Of a stretch of DNA of 10,671 nt, positions 1-8,346 are shown piece by piece; within the stretch, counting starts at the first letter, position 1; the number at the start of each line of letters is the position of its first letter. A program made the translations under genes and the position numbers. The stretch spans positions 149,931 through 160,601 of the forward strand of contig MU647191.1 in NCBI GenBank assembly GCA_026770585.1. The letters are read 5' to 3'. Origin of the DNA: Baffinella frigidus (taxonomy: Eukaryota; Cryptophyceae; Cryptomonadales; Baffinellaceae). The notes below the pieces were generated by a model. That model was given only the letters and a program-made list of their open reading frames with translations. It did no database searches and was not told the origin of the DNA.

Positions 1-3000
1 GGCGGGGGCGCGGGGGGTTTCAGTTCGATCCGGTCGATGCCGTCGGTTGGGGACTTGGTGATGGAGTTGTCAGAGCAGTTCTCAAGTTTCTCTGGTTTGA
101 AAAGGGGGGGATGAAGATCTGTGTCTTCTATTGTTGGGATGTGTCGTTGTGCCTTGATGGACCACCAGTAGGGGAAGCCGGTGTGGCCAAGGTGTTGGGC
201 GAAGTCAAGGCCACCGTCGTGAAATGCTGCCCGGAATTTGGGATATTGGAATGCGGTGTGCTCGCGTGTGTCCTTTGCCTCAGGGGAGGACATGGAGTTG
301 CACCAGAGGCAGCGGGAGTCGCCTCCGCTCTCTTCGAGGAGTTTTTTGGAGGCTTGAGGTAGGGATTGGTGGATTTCATCGAGACAGGCGGGCATGTGTC
401 CAAGAGCGGCTCGGTGGCGGGCCGCCGCTGCCAGGTCGGAGACCAGGTTAGGTGCTCGCCCTGTGGATGGGCCATCAGCGTGACCATTGAGGATAAGGTA
501 TGCCACAGCGTCACACGCAAGATGTGTGTCTGTGGAGAGGGCGCGACGGAGGGAGGAGGATGCCAGAATTGTTGGGAGGCGGTCTCTGGAATTGTGGAGG
601 ATCGCATTGTGGAGGCTGAGGGCAATGGCGTGCGGGGAGGAGCGAGGGGTGAAGAGGTCGGGGATGGAATGGAGAGCAGCAATGTACTTGGTTTCCTCGG
701 ATCGTCCCACCCAGGTTGCGGCTTTGGCGGCAATGTCTACAGCGTGGTTTGCTAAAAGGTTGGGATGGGCGCGTTTGGGGTCTTCGAGGGGGAGGTTGTG
801 GTAGCATGGGTTCCATTCGTAGGTGAGATCGACTTTACGCTCGGTGAGGTGTTCCAGAGCAAGTTTGGCATAGGCGTCAGTGTGGTGGAGTGAAGTCAGG
901 GCTGCGCGACGGCAGGAGAGTGGGCGTTCGGTTTTGGGGAAGACCGTGAATAGGGCTCGCTCGCAGTCGGAACACCATTTGATGGTTGACCCTGGCGGGA
1001 GGAGCGGAGGTGCGTCTGGTTCTTGTGGCGCATGGAGGATGGCTGTGAGGGCCAGGGGGAGGATTATGAGTTCAGTGATGGCGGCATCTGCAGCGCAGTT
1101 TCCTGGGAGCGGGAGGCGGTGTGATTCGCCGATCAGGGGCCATGAGTCGTGGTCAAGGAGAAGCCAGGCCGCGGCCATGCGAGGGAGGGTGGAGAGGTCA
1201 GGGCAGTGTAGGACGAGGGAATCTGGTGGTTTGGAGGTGTGCACTAGGAGTGCCTGTTGTGTTTCGAAAGAGACGCCACACATGCATGTGGGGTCGGTGG
1301 GTTCGGCTTCATAGTCGGCTTCCCATTTGTCCTGGTTTTCGGGAGGAAGGGCAGATACGATTGATTGCCATGACTCTGGGGAGAATGTGGGGTGTGGCGG
1401 GGGCATGTGAGTGTTGGATAGGGGGGATAGTGTTTCGTCCAGGGCCAGCAGTGGTGGGGGTGCATGGGCTTTGATATAGTTCCATTGCAGTGCAAGGGTG
1501 AGGGATGAGAGGTGGGAGCCTATGGAGTTGTGTGTTGCGTTTTTGGGGCCGGGGTATGGGGTTTCGGTCAGGATGTCGAGGAGATCTCCGTGTGTGCTGT
1601 GTGTTGGGTCAAAGGAGAATGTGGAGCATATGGTGTCCCATTTGGCTCTGCCGATGAGAGAGCGGGCGGCGGAAGCGTGGGAGAGAGTTGATTGTATGAA
1701 GGTGTCCACCTGTAGTAGGGCATTGGGTGGGAGTGAGGGTGGCCATTGTGTTTGGGGTGCCTCAGTGGGGGGAGGATCGCATGGGGCACTTGCGGGAATG
1801 TGTGGGGGCGGTTGTTGAGCAGGCCACCATATGGGTGATCCGGTTGTTTTTGTCTTGGGGAGAAGTTCGAGGATTGCCAGTTTTGCCATTTCGGTGATAT
1901 CTGGTGGGGCATCTGGGATGGATTCGAGGGATATGTGTAGCGGGCGTTCGCTGTTGTTGCGTGTGTTTTGTGATAGGCCAGGGCTGGTGAGGAGGAAGGG
2001 CTGGACTTCCAATGTGGTTCGGTTGTGGAGGTATGCCCAGGTTAGATACCATCCTGGGGCATTAGCCTGATACGGTGGCTCGAACCAATACATCCAGAAG
2101 GAAACGATGGGATATCCATTCGGAGTGATGGGGGGGGCAACGAAATGTAGGAGAGTCTCTCGGTGTGATTCGAGGAGGGTCGAGATGACGTCAGGCCAAG
2201 GAGTGTGTGGGCGGATGTTCTGGGGGAGCCATTGTGGGATGGGGAGGTGGAATCGAGGTGGATTCTTGGTAGCGTATTTACGTGCAAGTGCTGGGCATGA
2301 GGTATTGGGGAGTAGGGATCCATCGGTCACTAGAGTGAAGGTGCGTGGGTGGGGGTGTTGGTCCAATTGTTTGTGGAGGAGATCTGCCCATTCTGTGAGG
2401 CAGCTGGGGCATGGTGATTGGTCTCCCGCACGCTCCCACGCTGGTTTGTTGTGATGGCCTAGGATGCTGCTGCTTTGGATGATGGGAGGGTGTTCTAGTA
2501 AGAAAGCAGTGGGGGGTTCATTGCAGGGGGCTTGGGGTGCGGGGAGGATAGATGGTAGGTGGAGGGCATAGATTCCTGTCGCGTTGTTTACTTTGTTGAG
2601 GGCAGTCCATGCCGCGAGGATGGTTGTATGCAGGAAGGCTTGGGTGTGCGGGGCTTGGATTGGTGAGTTGCTGTCTGGGGGGTCTTCGGTGAGGGATATG
2701 CGGTAGGCAAAGGAAGAGCAGGGGACGATGGCGCGTGCGTGGTGTGTGATGAGGGCATTGGCAGCGTTTTTTAGGGCATCTTGGGGTGATATTGCTGTGG
2801 GGGGAGGTAGCGGAATGGGGGGGGTCGGAAGGGAGGAGGGGGATGGCTTTATGTGTGTTGTTAGACCTTCCGTGGCCAGCATTTGCGCTCGATTCCAAGC
2901 GGATGGGGTTGTTTTGAGGTTTGGGTGAGGGGGGCAGAGGCCGAGGTGGGCGGCTGCTCGTACACAGGGGTGTTTGCTGCGGAGAGCCGCCTGGATAAGA

Positions 3001-3812
3001 TTGGATTGGTGATGGATGATTGATGCGCGGAGGCTAGGGAGGCCCAGTCCGCCTTGATCAGCCGGGGAGCATACTGTTCGGGAGAGGGTTTTCAAGGATA
3101 ATTCGTGGATTGATAGGCGGATGGAGTTGAGGGTGAGTTTGGTGAGTGACTCATCGATTTCTTCTATGACTTTTGGGAGCGGGGGGGCATGCTGTTGTAT
3201 GCCGGTTATCCTAGGGATCAGGTTAGCTCGGGCTGCTTCTCGCAGTTGTTTGGTGGAGCTGTTTCGGCTGGTGGCAATGAACTCAAAGGCTCTTTTCATG
3301 GCTAGGTGCATGGCATATATTTCGCTGTGGTGGGATCCTGGGAGATTGAGGTTTGGGTTCAAGGGGTCTGGAGCAGGGGATTGTTGGAGTCTGTGGCCGA
3401 GGAAGCGGAAACCTTTTGTGTGGGGTAGGATGGTTGGGAATTGTGGTGCAAACGTGCCGTATGCGTCAAGGGCTAGAATGGACGGTGGTGGTGAGGGGAT
3501 TTCGGTTCCAGGGGGTATTGTGAGGAGAGCTTTGGATCCGTTATTTTTTATTCCTTGTATGCTTTGTCCTAGGGTTGCCATGGACATGGATTGTAGGACC
3601 CCTTTGAGGGTTGTGTCAATTGGTTTTGTGTCGTCCGCGTAGGATAGGACTTTGACTGGCAGTGGTGGGGGGAGGGGGCCTTCGCATCCAGGGGGTACTG
3701 GCGTGGGGGGTAGAGGGAATCCGGGTCCACCATATTTGTCGACGAGCATGAGGGTGAGGTGTTGGCAGACTAGGAAGAGGGTAGAGGCTTGGGGGTCGCC
3801 CTGGAAGGTGCC
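1..3812 (-). CDS. Retroelement protein, C-terminal part: RT motifs B-E, long linker, RNase H-like domain, zinc finger (runs off the window)
   Basis: This is the same frame as the entry upstream, resuming directly after the TGA at 3813-3815 and open for 1270 codons to the window edge. RT motif B is GTFQGDPQAS (3783-3812), motif C is YADD (3630-3641), and the D/E region ends in GFRFLGHRL (near 3400). A linker of roughly 800 residues follows, rich in Pro, Ser, Thr and Leu, with a CPSC pair near 2400-2411 and a stray TDGS at 2316-2327. A C-x-C finger lies at 1278-1286. An RNase H-like domain spans about 1160-700: LLLDHDSW (Asp at 1146-1154), ITEL (Glu 1071-1073), KWCSDC (Asp 966-968) and NHAVDIAAKA (Asp 735-737). 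Near the C-terminus CLWC (300-311) plus REH (His 258-260) is a CCHC-like finger in which the last Cys appears to be Tyr (243-245). I checked this translation by hand and found no further stop. Confidence 0.9.
3630..3641 (-). other. Reverse transcriptase motif C (YADD catalytic site)
   Basis: The codons TAC GCG GAC GAC encode YADD, the box holding two of the three metal-binding aspartates of reverse transcriptases; the third is in motif A (3966-3995). Both boxes lie in one frame on either side of the TGA at 3813-3815, which ties the two halves of the protein together. Confidence 0.97.
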
Positions 3813-3815
3813 TCA
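3813..3815 (-). other. In-frame TGA between RT motifs A and B
   Basis: The only stop in about 1740 codons. The residues before it (EFISPQ) and after it (GTFQGDPQAS) are continuous RT sequence, so it interrupts the domain without changing frame. A CGA (Arg) to TGA transition would explain it with one change. Tryptophan codons I read elsewhere in this frame are TGG, so recoding of TGA across the genome is not supported. Confidence 0.9.
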
Positions 3816-5225
3816 CTGTGGTGAGATAAATTCGGTATGGGGGGTGGAGTTGGTGTATGCCGTTTGCACGGATCGTGTGTGTCCTTTGAGGACTTTGGTG
3901 ACGTAGTCGAGGAATTCAGGGGGGGCTCCAACGTGGGCCATTCCAATGAGGAGCCAGTTGTGTTGGACAGTATCAAATGCCTCCATGCAGTCCATGGGGG
4001 CGGTGTATAGTGATGGGGTCCCTGGTGTGCGTGTGTAATCCCAGATTGCATCTATGATGGAGATTGGTTGTTCTGTGTCTCCTCCGTGTCGGAAGCCGAA
4101 TTGGGATAGTGTGAGGATGTTGTGTTTGTCCAGGAGCGTGAGAATGCGATTGGAGATGGTGCTTGAAACCAATTTGTATGTAGTTTCCAGGAGGTTGATG
4201 GCTCGGAAGCGGTTGTGGTCCTTAACCAGGGGGTTGATCACTCCGTGTCGGAGGGCAGGGGGGATTGATCCACCAAACATTGGTGGTGTGAGTTCAAGGA
4301 GCCAATCATGGAGGTAAGATGGTGCATGCAGGATGTGTTCTCGGGTTGTGCCCATGGCGCCTCCGGTTTTGTTGGAGTCCATGCTTTTTATGGCAGAGAG
4401 GAGTTCATCCGTGGTTGCAAAAGGTTTCAGGCATGCGCGGAAGTCATCTTGGAGGGCCTGGTGGTTGGGGCAGTTGGCGTCGGGGACAGGGGGTCCCCAT
4501 GTGTCAATTATCTTTTTGTAGTGTTCCCTGAGGGTGGCGGCGGTGAGGGTCGCTTCCGATACAAATGAGGATGTCCACAGGGACCATGTGGTGTGCAGCA
4601 GGTGTAAGCCTATTTTTTCGGAATCGAGAGCGGGCAGAGTGGGATGCCAGGTTGGAGGTTCGTTTGGAGTTGCCATCAGGAGAGAGGCCCCGTTGAGTGA
4701 TATGGCGAGGATAGGGCTGTTGGCGGTGTCATTTTTAATCATCGGAATTGGGGCAAGGTCTATGTCAGAGGTGGCTGAGTTCAGCTCACCAGAGGGGGGG
4801 AGGGTCACGTGCCATGCGTGTAGGAGTCTGGTCGATGGCGAGCGTGCGATGAGGGTCGAGTCTTGGTACCAGCGACAGGTGTCAATTGGTTGGGGGATTG
4901 ATGTGGGGATATCTGGGCATTTGTGTTTGCCTGAGAGGGGGATGGGCCAGATGTGTGCTTCGCACGAGGGGTCAGGCGGTATTGTGGCTATGAGTGATCC
5001 CGTGTGGTTCAGGGAGATCGAGATTGGGGCCTGGTGTGGGTCTGGGCTTGCGGGTGTTTGTGGAGGAGGTATGTCCTTTTGAGGCTTTGGGGGTGTGGGG
5101 GCTGTTCGTTTGCCCCTTTTGTTTTTGGGGGTTTCGCTGTCCGGTGGGGGGGGGTAGGATTGTAGGCTAAAGGGAGGCGGACGGTGTGGTTCCGGGTGTT
5201 GGATGGGAAGGGTAGGGAGTGGTGG
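3813..5225 (-). CDS. Retroelement protein, N-terminal part: propeller-like region and reverse transcriptase fingers/palm up to motif A
   Basis: The frame is open from the stop at 5226-5228 to a TGA at 3813-3815, 470 codons. It has no ATG before 4740-4742 and no GTG before 4806-4808, so it probably continues from an upstream exon or shifted frame. Residues near the start are proline-rich with a basic patch (KNKRGKR). Three short segments then resemble WD40 blades, for example ISLNHTGSLIATI followed by HIW. The reverse transcriptase begins around 4400: motif 1 NKTGGAMGTT (4344-4373), motif 2 with a RFRAINLLETTYKL block, the SQFGFRHGGDT block typical of LINE RTs, and motif A MDCMEAFDTV (3966-3995) with its catalytic Asp. 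RT copies element RNA into DNA at the target site. The TGA falls between motifs A and B, and the protein resumes in the same frame at once. The RT call is very firm; the propeller call is tentative. Confidence 0.92.
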   Translation of the reverse strand, partial: PPLPTLPIQHPEPHRPPPFSLQSYPPPPDSETPKNKRGKRTAPTPPKPQKDIPPPQTPASPDPHQAPISISLNHTGSLIATIPPDPSCEAHIWPIPLSGKHKCPDIPTSIPQPIDTCRWYQDSTLIARSPSTRLLHAWHVTLPPSGELNSATSDIDLAPIPMIKNDTANSPILAISLNGASLLMATPNEPPTWHPTLPALDSEKIGLHLLHTTWSLWTSSFVSEATLTAATLREHYKKIIDTWGPPVPDANCPNHQALQDDFRACLKPFATTDELLSAIKSMDSNKTGGAMGTTREHILHAPSYLHDWLLELTPPMFGGSIPPALRHGVINPLVKDHNRFRAINLLETTYKLVSSTISNRILTLLDKHNILTLSQFGFRHGGDTEQPISIIDAIWDYTRTPGTPSLYTAPMDCMEAFDTVQHNWLLIGMAHVGAPPEFLDYVTKVLKGHTRSVQTAYTNSTPHTEFISPQ

Positions 5226-5228
5226 TTA

Positions 5229-6135
5229 AGGGAGGGGAGGAGGTCGTATACTAGGAGGGAGCAGTGTGACGAATCCTCTGATGTGCTGCTCCGTGAGGTG
5301 CGTTTTGGGGGTTTGCGTGTCAGGATGGTGAAACGGCAGCCGTTTCCGGAGGATGAGATGGATAATACTGAGTGGTGTTGAGGTAGGTTGATTCCCTTGT
5401 TAAATTGTTTCGGTTTGCTTGTGGTGAAAAGGAGTTTGATGTGAAGGAGGTTAGTTGGTTGAGCTGGGGATTTGCCCTTTTTGATTTGGTTGGTTGGGTG
5501 GTGTATGCTAGTATTGTTCCTAGGGGGTGGGGGGGGAGGGTGAAAGCCGTTACGTTGGTGAGGGTAGTTGTTCTTGTTTGAGATTTGAGGGGGGGGTGGT
5601 TGCTGAGGGGGTGTTTTAGGGAGGAGACTTGTAGGGAACCCGCTGATGACAGGGATGCCACGTGGAGTTGGTCGAGAGAGATTGCGGAGTGGGTTATGGG
5701 GGAGTCGTGCGTGTGTAGGTCGACTGAGGGGTGGGTTGGTGTTCTGGAGAATTGGAGTTTTTTGGGAAGAATGTTGTGGGTGTGTATGGATGCTAGTGAA
5801 TGTGGTATTAGAAGTTGGGGAGGGGATTTAGTGGAGGTGTTTTTTGTTAGGTGGGTTGATGGGGTGACGCATCTCGGTGCGGGACAGATGATCATTTCGG
5901 GGGGGGGGGAGAGGGTTGTTAGGTTTTCTGGTTCTGCTTCATTGGGGAGTGCGGGTAGGAGTGATGCCGTGAGTTCTGATGCGCACGAGAGGGAGTGGTT
6001 GAGGGCATGTGTTCCCAGGGTCTTGAGGACAGCTTGGCGGTGTATAGGTGAGAGGCGGTCAACGCGCCAGGTGGTGAGAGCAGGTGTTGGAATGCGATAT
6101 TTAACGAGGTTCCATGAGGGTGGTGAAGCAGGCGA
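5229..6135 (-). pseudogene. Frame-shifted N-terminal region of the retroelement protein, WD40 propeller-like
   Basis: Two overlapping minus-strand frames appear to carry successive parts of one protein. The frame ending at a TGA at 5320-5322 contains segments such as SPITHSAISLDQLHVASL (about 5660-5720) and VTAFTLPPHPLGTILAYTT (about 5500-5560). From about 5480 to 5229 a second frame reads more naturally, with HHSVLSISSSGNGCRFTIL followed some 20 residues later by SLLVYDLL, the shape of a WD40 blade ending in a YD pair. The first frame stops inside this blade, so a shift between about 5450 and 5490 fits better than two separate genes. A second change, into the RT frame, coincides with a run of nine Cs (5146-5154). 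No start codon was identified: Met residues are absent between the foldback block and a Met near 5890. Short spliceosomal introns are an alternative to indels. Homology to a named family was not recognised. Confidence 0.5.
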
Positions 6136-6156
6136 TTTCAAGGGGAACACGATCTT

Positions 6157-6251
6157 CCGCCGAGACCCCCAAAAAGTTAGCGGCACTTTTGTGAAACAGA
6201 ATTGAAAGTTAGTCCACAAAAGTGCCTCCAACTTTTTTGGGGTCGCGGCGG
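6157..6251. repeat. Inverted repeat with 37-bp arms
   Basis: The left arm (6157-6193) starts CCGCCGAGACCCCCAAAAAG and the right arm (6215-6251) is its near-exact reverse complement, with only a few mismatches and a 21-base spacer. It sits at the presumed 5' boundary of the retroelement. It may be a short non-autonomous foldback transposon; no flanking target duplication was identified. Confidence 0.85.
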
Positions 6252-6301
6252 AACACCTCGAAAAACGGGCCATAAAATATTTTGGTACCTGAGGCGGGCC
6301 C

Positions 6302-6325
6302 GTCCGGGTCAAGAAAAACCCGGAC
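6302..6325. repeat. Small hairpin, 8-bp stem
   Basis: GTCCGGGT (6302-6309) pairs with ACCCGGAC (6318-6325) across an 8-base loop. It lies between the two larger foldbacks and is probably part of the same composite structure. Confidence 0.7.
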
Positions 6326-6377
6326 ATGGAGTCCCTGGAGCCATTCGAGAAAACTGGAAGGAGGCCACCATCGTTAC

Positions 6378-6533
6378 GGAAGCGTCGAGCTGTGAAACCG
6401 CATTTTGGAGCCTGAGGCGGATCAAATCCCCTCTGGAGCTCTACATTTACCCCCCTTTTTGACTTTGAACTTCTTGAAAAGGGAATTTGATCCGCCTCAG
6501 GTCCCAAAAGCGGTTTCACAGCTCGACGCTTCC
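6378..6533. repeat. Inverted repeat with 53-bp arms
   Basis: The left arm (6378-6430) begins GGAAGCGTCGAGCTGTGAAA and the right arm (6481-6533) is its reverse complement apart from a few mismatches and two compensating single-base indels. The spacer is 50 bases. Both arms contain a CCTGAGGCGG core, also present near 6286-6295 beside the neighbouring foldback, so the blocks share sequence. The length and arm identity resemble a MITE or foldback element. Confidence 0.88.
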
Positions 6534-6594
6534 CAAACTACCACTCGCCCTCACGGCAGGACCAAATATACGATTCTCAGATCCTGGATATGCC

Positions 6595-6627
6595 TTGACA
6601 GACACCCCAGATAAGGGTGTCTGACAA
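6595..6627. repeat. Hairpin, 13-bp stem with one mismatch
   Basis: TTGACAGACACCC (6595-6607) pairs with GGGTGTCTGACAA (6615-6627) around a 7-base loop. It could be a terminator-like or transposon-end structure, but there is no neighbouring gene to link it to. Confidence 0.65.
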
Positions 6628-6747
6628 AAACGTTGTAATTTAAAAGTACAGTACAAGGGAAATAACCGATCAGTGTGTCGGACCCGTGTCCTGATCCGTG
6701 ACCAGGACCCAACGACTATTTGTTTTTCGCACGACTCTTTTCTTGAG

Positions 6748-6807
6748 TTTACTACACGCGACGGGAAGGACGTGACCGGTCATTTGATCCCAGTCGCGTG
6801 TAGTAAA
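6748..6807. repeat. Inverted repeat, 15-bp perfect arms around a 10-bp palindrome
   Basis: TTTACTACACGCGAC (6748-6762) and GTCGCGTGTAGTAAA (6793-6807) are perfect reverse complements. Between them lies the palindrome TGACCGGTCA (6773-6782). GGACGTGAC occurs inside (6768-6776) and again just outside (6828-6836). This could be a small foldback element or a binding site for a dimeric protein. Confidence 0.75.
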
Positions 6808-6859
6808 ATCTTTTTTTTACATATTTTGGACGTGACACCCCGGGATACAATGTTTTAAA

Positions 6860-7600
6860 GCCCTAAATGTGCCTGGGTCACACGTCTCGAAATCAGGCAT
6901 TTGGTCTCGCTGTGAGGGCTGGCACACAGCACCATGGCGTGACTTTTCTCTCCACGCGCGTTTTGAGGGGGTTGCGGGGCGCGCAGAGGTGTGGCACCGC
7001 TGGAGCATGCCCCGCAGCCCACCCGGCAGGGGCCCCCGGCAGGGCCAGGGGTCAATGGGCGGGACACCCCTTGTAGCAACGAACTATCCATCTGCTCGTT
7101 TCCCACCTTCGAAGACTCCACATCCTCTCCAGCGCGCTCCCCTCCAGCGTCGTGCCAAGTGCTGGTGCCAGTGGCGCAAGGCTCTGATCTGGGCAAGACG
7201 ATGGGCAGCCTACCGCGGCGTTCGCGCGCATCCCGGGCCTCCTGGCTGCCATCGTGCTCACCCCTGCAACTCAGGACCTACCTCCCTCCCCCCCCCTCAT
7301 TCCGTCTCTCCTGCTGTGCTGCTCCGCTCGCCCAGCCGGCAGGCTTAGGTTGAAGCGCGCCCGCGCCGCCCCCCCGGAGGGTTCCCCCCTCAGCAGCAAT
7401 GGACACATGGGCAGAGGACGATCTCAGGCCCTGCCGTGCTGTCGTGCTCGCCCAGCCGGCAGGCTTGGCCTCCAACGAATTGGTCGGTAGCTCAACCCTA
7501 ATCGCCGCTGGACCCTGTCAGGCCGTCACGGTGGAGATGCTGCTTGGGGGGTTGGGCGCCCAGCGTCGACACTGCCTCCCTCCTCGAAGACAGGTCAAAC
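6860..7600. other. GC-rich stretch without a convincing gene
   Basis: Several frames are open for 60-160 codons on both strands, but none shows a recognisable domain. Open length here follows from high GC and low stop density. The stretch contains a duplicated 21-mer (listed separately) and changes abruptly into the G/T array at about 7610. I see no tRNA, rRNA or clear promoter. Confidence 0.5.
7326..7466. repeat. Direct repeat of a 21-mer, 120 bp apart
   Basis: A 21-base word beginning GCTCGCCCAGCCGGCAGGCT occurs at 7326-7346 and again at 7446-7466 with no mismatch. Both copies are preceded by similar CTG/CGT-rich sequence, which suggests an old duplication of a unit near 120 bp. Confidence 0.75.
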
Positions 7601-7609
7601 CCCTGGTTC

Positions 7610-8340
7610 GGGAAGTCTGTTGTTTGGCATGTCTGGGGTTTGGCAAGGTTGGTGTTTGGCAAGTTTGGTGTTTGGCAAGTGTGGTGTTTGCAAGTTTGGT
7701 GTTTCGCACGTTTGGGGTTTGGGAAGTTGGTGTTTGGGGTTTGGGGTTTGGGGTTGGGCAGTTCATGGTTTGGCAAGTCTGGTGTTTGGGAAGTTTGGGG
7801 CTTGGTACTTTGGTGGTTTGGGGTTTGGGGTTGGGGGTTTGGCAAGTTTGGCAAGTTTGGGTATTGTCGGTTTAGGTTGTTTGTGTTTTAGTATGTTTGG
7901 GTTTAGGGTTTAGGGCTTGGTGGGTTTGGGGTTTGGTGGGTTTGGGGTTTGGCACGTCTGGGGTTTGGCACGTCTGAAGTTTGGCGTTTGGGGGGTTAAG
8001 GGTTTGGGGAGTGTGGGGTTTGGGGTTTGGGTTGTTTGGGGGGAGGGGAGTGTGGGGTTTGGGGAGTTTGTGGTTTCGGAAGATTGGGGCTTGGGCAGTT
8101 GGGGGCTTGGGCAGTTGGGGGTTTGGGCAGTGGGGCAAGTTTGGTGTTTGGTGGGTTTGGGGGTTGGGTTTGACAAGTTTGGGGGGTTTGGGGAGTTTGG
8201 GGATTTGGGAAGTTGGGGGTTGGGGGGTTTGGGGTTTGGTGGGTTTGGGGTTTGGGGAAGTTGGGGTTTGGGGAGTCTGGGGTTTGGGAAGTTGGGGGTT
8301 GGGAAGTTTGGGGTTTGAGAAGTTTGGGGTTTGTCATGTT
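7610..8340. repeat. Degenerate G/T array built on GTTTGGG
   Basis: About 730 bases are made of GTTTGGG and GTTTGGGG words with spacers such as CAA, GAA, GTG and CAC, giving units of roughly 7-16 bases. A stretch near 7900-7915 reads GTTTAGGGTTTAGGG, the telomere-type unit found again near 10050. The array is open in several frames on both strands, producing Gly/Trp/Val-rich peptides on one strand and Pro/Asn/Thr-rich peptides on the other. Both are low-complexity by-products. It most likely arose from telomeric or subtelomeric repeat that has drifted. Confidence 0.85.
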
Positions 8341-8346
8341 GGAAAC

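Larger units (their letters stand above)
1..6140 (-). mobile_element. LINE-type (non-LTR) retroelement, 3' end outside the window
   Basis: Nearly the whole left half of the window is one retroelement on the minus strand. It is identified by the reverse transcriptase, RNase H-like and zinc-finger order described in the entries below. No LTRs, integrase or protease are visible, and the RT motifs are of the non-LTR type. No apurinic endonuclease domain was recognised upstream of the RT, where LINEs usually carry one; the space is filled by propeller-like sequence. The sense strand is strongly C-rich (G-rich on the given strand) throughout, and this bias fades near 6140, just before a block of inverted repeats, which I take as the approximate 5' boundary. 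No 3' tail, poly-A or target-site duplication can be seen because the element runs past position 1. One in-frame stop and at least two frame changes suggest a decayed copy, or assembly errors in homopolymers. Confidence 0.85.

Noticed and set aside
366-755. Plus-strand open frames in the left kilobase, and the minus-strand 201-codon frame at 128-733
   Set aside because: They overlap the continuous retroelement frame, which carries the RNase H-like and zinc-finger residues. The others are out-of-frame shadows in GC-rich sequence.
3121-3642. Plus-strand open frame of 173 codons
   Set aside because: It is antisense to the linker just after the RT core of the minus-strand retroelement and ends on its YADD box. 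The minus strand has the recognisable motifs.
3813-5322. A genetic code in which TGA is a sense codon
   Set aside because: Only two TGAs are relevant. One interrupts the RT where Arg would fit, and the other lies past a frame change. Tryptophan is written TGG throughout the retroelement frame.
5585-6205. Plus-strand open frame of 206 codons
   Set aside because: Antisense to the propeller-like region, no recognisable domain, and it ends inside the foldback.
6141-6519. N-terminal 120 or so residues of the 399-codon minus-strand frame ending at 5320, starting at an ATG near 6519
   Set aside because: This part is read through the 37-bp and 53-bp foldback arms, so it is unlikely to be native coding sequence. 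Only the part below about 6135 was kept.
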